From: CAWFSE01 sp963697565
GTDB taxonomy: Bacteria > Actinomycetota > Actinomycetes > CAVWCF01
Direction of reading: 5' to 3'
DNA: 64,000 bases
Assembly (NCBI GenBank): GCA_963697565.1
Contig: CAVOOM010000006.1
Span: forward strand, 248,001 to 312,000
How positions within the stretch are numbered: the stretch's first letter is position 1; every line of letters begins with the position of its first letter. Positions 60,435-64,000 of the stretch are shown here, one piece after another. Under the pieces are notes generated by a model that was not told the DNA's origin, did not search any database, and saw only the letters and a program-made list of their open reading frames with translations. The position numbers were made by a program, and so were the translations under genes.

Positions 60435-61443
60435 ATGCCGTCGCTGCTGGTCCTCGGCGGCACCGCGTTCGTCGGCCGGGCCGCGGTGGACGACGCGCTC
60501 GCGCGCGGCTGGTCGGTCACCACGCTGAACCGCGGCCGCTCGGGCGGCGACCGGCCCGAGGTCCAGGCCCTGCACGCCGACCGCGATGACCCCGCGTCGG
60601 TCCGCGAAGCGCTGGCGGGTCGCGCGTACGACCTGGTCCTCGACGTCAGCGGCCTGAACGCCGCGCGGGTCGCCGCCGCGGCTGACTCGCTGGTCGGCGC
60701 ATGCGGCCACTACGCGTACGTCTCCACCGCGGGGGTCTACTCCGAGTGGCCCGAGCGGGACGGCATCGACGAGACCGTGCCCGCTCGTCGAGGCGGACCC
60801 GGACGACCCGTCGCCGCCGTCGATGGAGCGCTACTCCGAGCAGAAGCGCGGCGGCGAGCTGGCGGCGCTGCGCGCCTTCGGCCCCGACCGCACCCTGATC
60901 GTGCGCCCCGGCGTGATCTACGGCCCGTACGAGAACGTGCGGCGCTGCGCGTACTGGCTGGGCCGGGCGGCCGCCGGCGGGCCGGTGCTGGTGGCGGGGG
61001 CGCCCGACCGGCCGTACCAGGTGGTCGACGTCCGCGATCTCGTGGCGTGGACGCTCGACGCCCTGGAGCGTGGGCTGGCCGGCGCCTTCACCGCGGTGTC
61101 GCCGCCCGGGCGCGACACCTGGGGCGACTGGATCGCGGCCTGCGCCGCCGCGACCGGCGGGGTCGTCGAGCCGGTGTGGGCCGACGACGACTGGCTCCTG
61201 GAGCAGGGCGTCGAGCCGTGGTCGGGGCTGCCGACCTGGTACCCCGGCGGCGCCCGCCTGCTGGCGACCGGCCGGATCGAGGCCGAGGGGTTCACCGCGC
61301 GCCCGCTCGCCGACACGGCGCTCGGCGCCTGGGAGGCGCTGCGCGACGATCCTGCCGGGCAGCCGCCCGAGTCGTACCGCCCCGCGGGCCTCGACCGGGC
61401 GACGGAGCTTGAGCTGGTCGCGGCCTGGCGGGCGCGCGGGTAG
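60435..61443 (+). CDS. NAD-dependent epimerase/dehydratase family protein (frameshifted)
   Basis: About 335 residues, atypical (RNA-binding CSP41-like) SDR: LLVLGGTAFVGRAAVDDALA, TTLNRGRSGGDRPEVQAL, YAYVSTAGVYSEWPERDGIDE, the Tyr-x3-Lys in RYSEQKRGGEL, and VRPGVIYGPYENV. One extra C near 60786 (GTGCCCGCTCGTC) breaks the frame before LVEADPDDPSPP. ATG 60435 is one base after the SDR stop, so both are in one unit. Confidence 0.82.
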
Positions 61444-61452
61444 CGGCGGCGA

Positions 61453-61875
61453 TCAGATCGCGCGCATCCGGTTGCCGCGCGGGTTGTGCTCCACCTCGGC
61501 GCGGCCGAGGTGCTCCAGGAGCGGCGGGACGTACATCCCGAACCGCCCGCGCAGCCCCTTCTTCAACCCGTACCAGCCGCCGACCGGGTTGTCCGGCGAG
61601 CGGCCCCACGCCTCGACGGTGCCGTCCTTGGCCGGCTTCTGCTCGTCGGCCGACCCCAGCTCCATCCAGTCGCCGTGCGCCGTGAGCATCGCGTGCAGGT
61701 CGTCGAGGCAGCGGGCGTCGTAGAGCAGCACGGTCTTGCCGACCGTGCACACGATCACGTCGACGCCGTCGCGGGTGTCGCGGTGCATCGTGTAGTCCGA
61801 CGACAGGGGCGGCGTCTTCAGCCGCCACGGGTCCTCGGGTGTGCCCGTCCCGCTGCTGATCGCCTCGGCGGCCAT
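61453..61875 (-). CDS. conserved actinobacterial small protein, unknown function
   Basis: 140 residues. GTGTPEDPWRLKTPPLSSDYTMHRD, VIVCTVGKTVLLYDARCLDDLHAML, GSADEQKPAKDGTVEAWGRSPDNPVGGWYGLKKGLRGRFGMY (quoted in parts) and AEVEHNPRGNRMRAI are a pattern I know from a widespread actinobacterial family without assigned function. ATG 61875 is preferred over 61881 because GGGAGG lies 7-8 bp before it. It converges with the epimerase gene. Confidence 0.75.
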   Translation of the reverse strand: MAAEAISSGTGTPEDPWRLKTPPLSSDYTMHRDTRDGVDVIVCTVGKTVLLYDARCLDDLHAMLTAHGDWMELGSADEQKPAKDGTVEAWGRSPDNPVGGWYGLKKGLRGRFGMYVPPLLEHLGRAEVEHNPRGNRMRAI

Positions 61876-61975
61876 GGCCATTCCCTCCCACGCGACAGTC
61901 CCGTGCGGGCCAGCGTCGCGCCGAAGACGGCGCGTGTCCAGGCCGAGCTGCCGCGCCGCGTAGGGTCGCGCGTCC

Positions 61976-62513
61976 GTGAGCGCCCGCGACGAACTGCTGC
62001 CCCAGATCACCGACAAGGCCGTCGTGCACGGCCGGGTCACCCTGTCCAGCGGGCGGGAGGCCGACTACTACGTCGATCTGCGCCGGGTCACCCTCGACGC
62101 CGCCGCCGCCCCGCTCGTGGGCCAGGCGATGCTCGACGCGACCGCCGACTGGGAGTACGAGGCCGTGGGCGGGCTGACCCTGGGCGCCGACCCGGTCGCG
62201 ACGGCGATGCTGCACGCGGCCGCCGCGCGGGGCCGGGCGCTCGACGCGTTCGTGGTGCGCAAGGAGGGCAAGGCCCACGGCCTGCAGCGGCGGATCGAGG
62301 GGCCGGACGTCGCTGGCCGGCGCGTGCTCGCGGTCGAGGACACCTCGACCACGGGCGGCTCGGTGATGGCGGCCGTCGAGGCGCTGCGCGAGGCGGGCGC
62401 GACCGTCGTGGGCGTCGCGGTCATCGTCGACCGCGGCGCCGGGCCCGGCCGTCATCTCAGCCGGCCTGCAGTACCGCGCGGTCTACTCGCTGGCCGACCT
62501 CGGCCTGGCCTGA
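61976..62513 (+). CDS. pyrE: orotate phosphoribosyltransferase (frameshifted)
   Basis: About 178 residues from GTG 61976. VHGRVTLSSGREADYYVDLR is the orotate-site start, VVRKEGKAHGLQRRIEG the flexible catalytic loop, and RVLAVEDTSTTGGSVMAAVEAL the PRPP motif. One extra C near 62444 (GGGCCCGGCC) breaks the frame, after which VISAGLQYRAVYSLADLGLA ends the protein. Makes OMP in pyrimidine synthesis. Confidence 0.92.
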
Positions 62514-62531
62514 CAGCGCCGCGCCTGACGG

Positions 62532-63243
62532 CTACGCGGCCGGCTCCTCCGACGACTGCCCGAGGCCCTCGCCCCGGCGGTGCCGCACGTACTCAAAGAG
62601 GATCGGCAGCACCGAGACGAAGACGAAGGCCAGCAGGATGACCTCGATGTTGTCCGCGACGAACGGGATGTTGCCGAGCCAGTAGCCCGACAGGGTCACC
62701 AGGCCGCCCCACAGCACCGCGCCGATGCCGGAGTAGAGCGCGTACGCGCGGAAGTCCATCTTGGCCGACGCCGGCCATCACCGTGATGAAGGTCCGCACG
62801 ATGGGCACGAAGCGGGCCAGGATGATGGCCCGGCCGCCGTACTTCTCGAAGAACGCGTGCGTCTTGTCGACGTAGATCTGCTTGAAGAAGCGGGAGTTCG
62901 GCCGGTTGAAGACGCTCGGGCCGGCCTTGCGGCCGATCCAGTAGCCGATCAGGTTGCCGAGGAACGCGGCCACCACGAGCACGACGCAGGCGAACCAGAT
63001 CGGCTGGGCGATCACCCCGGTGCCGATGAGCAGGCCGGTGAGGAACAGCAGCGAGTCGCCCGGCAGGAAGAAGCCGATCAGCAGGCCGGTCTCGGCGAAG
63101 ATCACCGCCACGACGCCCCAGAACGCGTACGCCCCGAAGGCGTCGATCAGCCCCTGCGCCGACAGCCAGTCCGGCAGCAGCGCCGGCACGGCGCCCGGCA
63201 GGGCGACGGGCAGCGCGGAGGTGGCGACGGAGGCGAGGGGCAC
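62532..63243 (-). CDS. DedA family membrane protein (frameshifted)
   Basis: About 237 residues from GTG 63243, with VVAVIFAETGLLIGFFLPGDSLLFLTGLL (DedA motif E-x-GLLIGFFLPGDSLL), NLIGYWIGRKAGP, FFEKYGGRAIILARFVPIVRTF and SGYWLGNIPFVADNIE. DedA proteins move phospholipids or undecaprenyl phosphate across the membrane; the F/Y-x-x-R and G-x-x-x-V/A-R-F-x-P-x-x-R motif is present. One extra C near 62768 breaks the frame before KMDFRAYALYSG. Confidence 0.9.
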
Positions 63244-63296
63244 CCCATGAGGCTAACCGGGCCGGGCCGCCACGCCGTCCCGCCTACGCTCGCGGC

Positions 63297-63951
63297 GTGG
63301 ACGAAGCCAGCGTGAGCGCCGCGGCGCGCGAGGTGGGCGTCGGCCCCTGGCCCGGCGGGCCCGACGCGCTGGCCGGACGACCCGCGGTACGACCGGGCGC
63401 TGCTGGCCGAGGGGGACCGGCGCAACGTCGCCGACCGCTACCGCTACTGGACGCTCGACGCCGTGCGCGCCGACCTCGACGCCCGCCGCCACCCGTTCCA
63501 CGTCGCGATCGAGAACTGGGCGCACGACCTGAACATCGGCTCGGTGGTCCGCACCGCCAACGCCTTCCTGGCCGCCGAGGTGCACATCGTCGGGCGGCGG
63601 CGCTGGAACCGGCGCGGGGCGATGGTCACCGACCGCTACCAGCACGTGCGCCACCACCCGACCGCCGCCGACCTCGCGGGGTGGGCGGCCGAGCGGGGCC
63701 TGCCGCTGCTCGGGATCGACAACCTGCCGGGCGCCGTGCCCCTGGAGACCGCCGAGCTGCCGCGCGCCTGCGTGCTGGTCTTCGGGCAGGAGGGCCCCGG
63801 GCTGTCCGACGACGCGCGGGCTGCCTGCGCCGCGACGCTGTCGATCGCGCAGTACGGCTCGACCCGCTCGATCAACGCGGGCGCCGCGGCGGCCATCGCG
63901 ATGCACACCTGGATCCGCCAGCACGGAGACCTCGACGCCGGGCACGCCTGA
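63297..63951 (+). CDS. TrmH/SpoU-type RNA 2'-O-methyltransferase (frameshifted)
   Basis: About 217 residues from GTG 63297. SPOUT motifs: 1 NIGSVVRTANAFLAAEVHIVG, 2 VLVFGQEGPGLSDDA, 3 LSIAQYGSTRSINAGAAAAIAMHTW, forming the trefoil-knot SAM site. It methylates tRNA or rRNA ribose; the exact site cannot be told. One extra base near 63370 (GACGCGCTGGCC) shifts the frame before WPDDPRYDRALL. The remaining 49 bp of the window hold no recognised feature. Confidence 0.85.
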
Positions 63952-64000
63952 CCTTCGTCCCCTGGGATCGCCCGCCGGGCTCTGCCAGGATGGGACGACC

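Overview
The window is very GC-rich with strong G/C bias at third codon positions, many GTG starts and dense 4-nt start/stop overlaps. Its gene content is that of a high-GC actinobacterium: an rpsF-ssb-rpsR-rplI-dnaB block, a FemX-type ligase, an HspR/HAIR-controlled dnaK operon, a DevS/DevR (DosS/DosR) pair, a bifunctional-type dCTP deaminase and an EtfD-like reductase. It looks like an obligately or mainly respiring soil or freshwater actinomycete; I cannot place it to family from sequence alone.

Layout. 1-6.4 kb: tail of a Pro/Thr/Ser-rich protein, a GT87 mannosyltransferase, a minus-strand group (exonuclease III, FemX-like ligase, alanine-racemase-like protein), then rpsF-ssb-rpsR-rplI and a terminator. 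6.4-13.3 kb: MATE transporter, dnaB with DnaA-box-like repeats upstream, a broken DinB/maleylpyruvate-isomerase-like gene, aldo/keto reductase, GNAT, pirin and a TPR protein. 13.3-16.7 kb: a minus-strand cluster of two SipW-type signal peptidases interleaved with three predicted SipW-dependent secreted proteins, one carrying a malectin-like domain. 16.8-30 kb: aromatic aminotransferase, EamA exporter, cydABDC, a DevS-like heme-GAF kinase and, converging on it, a four-gene minus-strand group ending in a DevR-like regulator. 30-43 kb: 2-oxoacid dehydrogenase E1a-E1b-E2, DinB-like protein, MatB-like ligase plus nitrilase-family amidase, lipoprotein rhodanese, thioredoxin/NHL protein, FadE5-like acyl-CoA dehydrogenase, lipase and tRNA-Gly(CCC). 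43-50 kb: sortase, YbjQ, FUSC transporter, dcd, ferredoxin, MFS transporter, EtfD-like reductase. 50-57 kb: dnaK-grpE-dnaJ-hspR-clpB. 57-64 kb: two PLP enzymes, SDR, NAD-dependent epimerase, a conserved small protein, pyrE, DedA and a TrmH/SpoU methyltransferase.

How parts connect. The most coherent theme is oxygen limitation. The cytochrome bd operon is followed directly by a DosS-type kinase that keeps the residue aligned with the DosS heme histidine. A DosR-type regulator lies beside it. A perfect 18-bp DosR-like palindrome, plus a weaker second box 22 bp on, lies in front of cydA. A similar set of boxes with the same 22-bp spacing lies in front of the EtfD-like reductase, which would pass acyl-CoA dehydrogenase electrons to menaquinone. 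The second theme is a SipW/TasA-like surface-fibre cluster.

Caution on sequence quality. At least 35 reading-frame breaks of one base, nearly all single extra bases, interrupt otherwise conserved genes, including essential ones such as dnaB (four breaks), grpE and pyrE. I treat these as probable assembly or sequencing errors and give gene limits that span the breaks.
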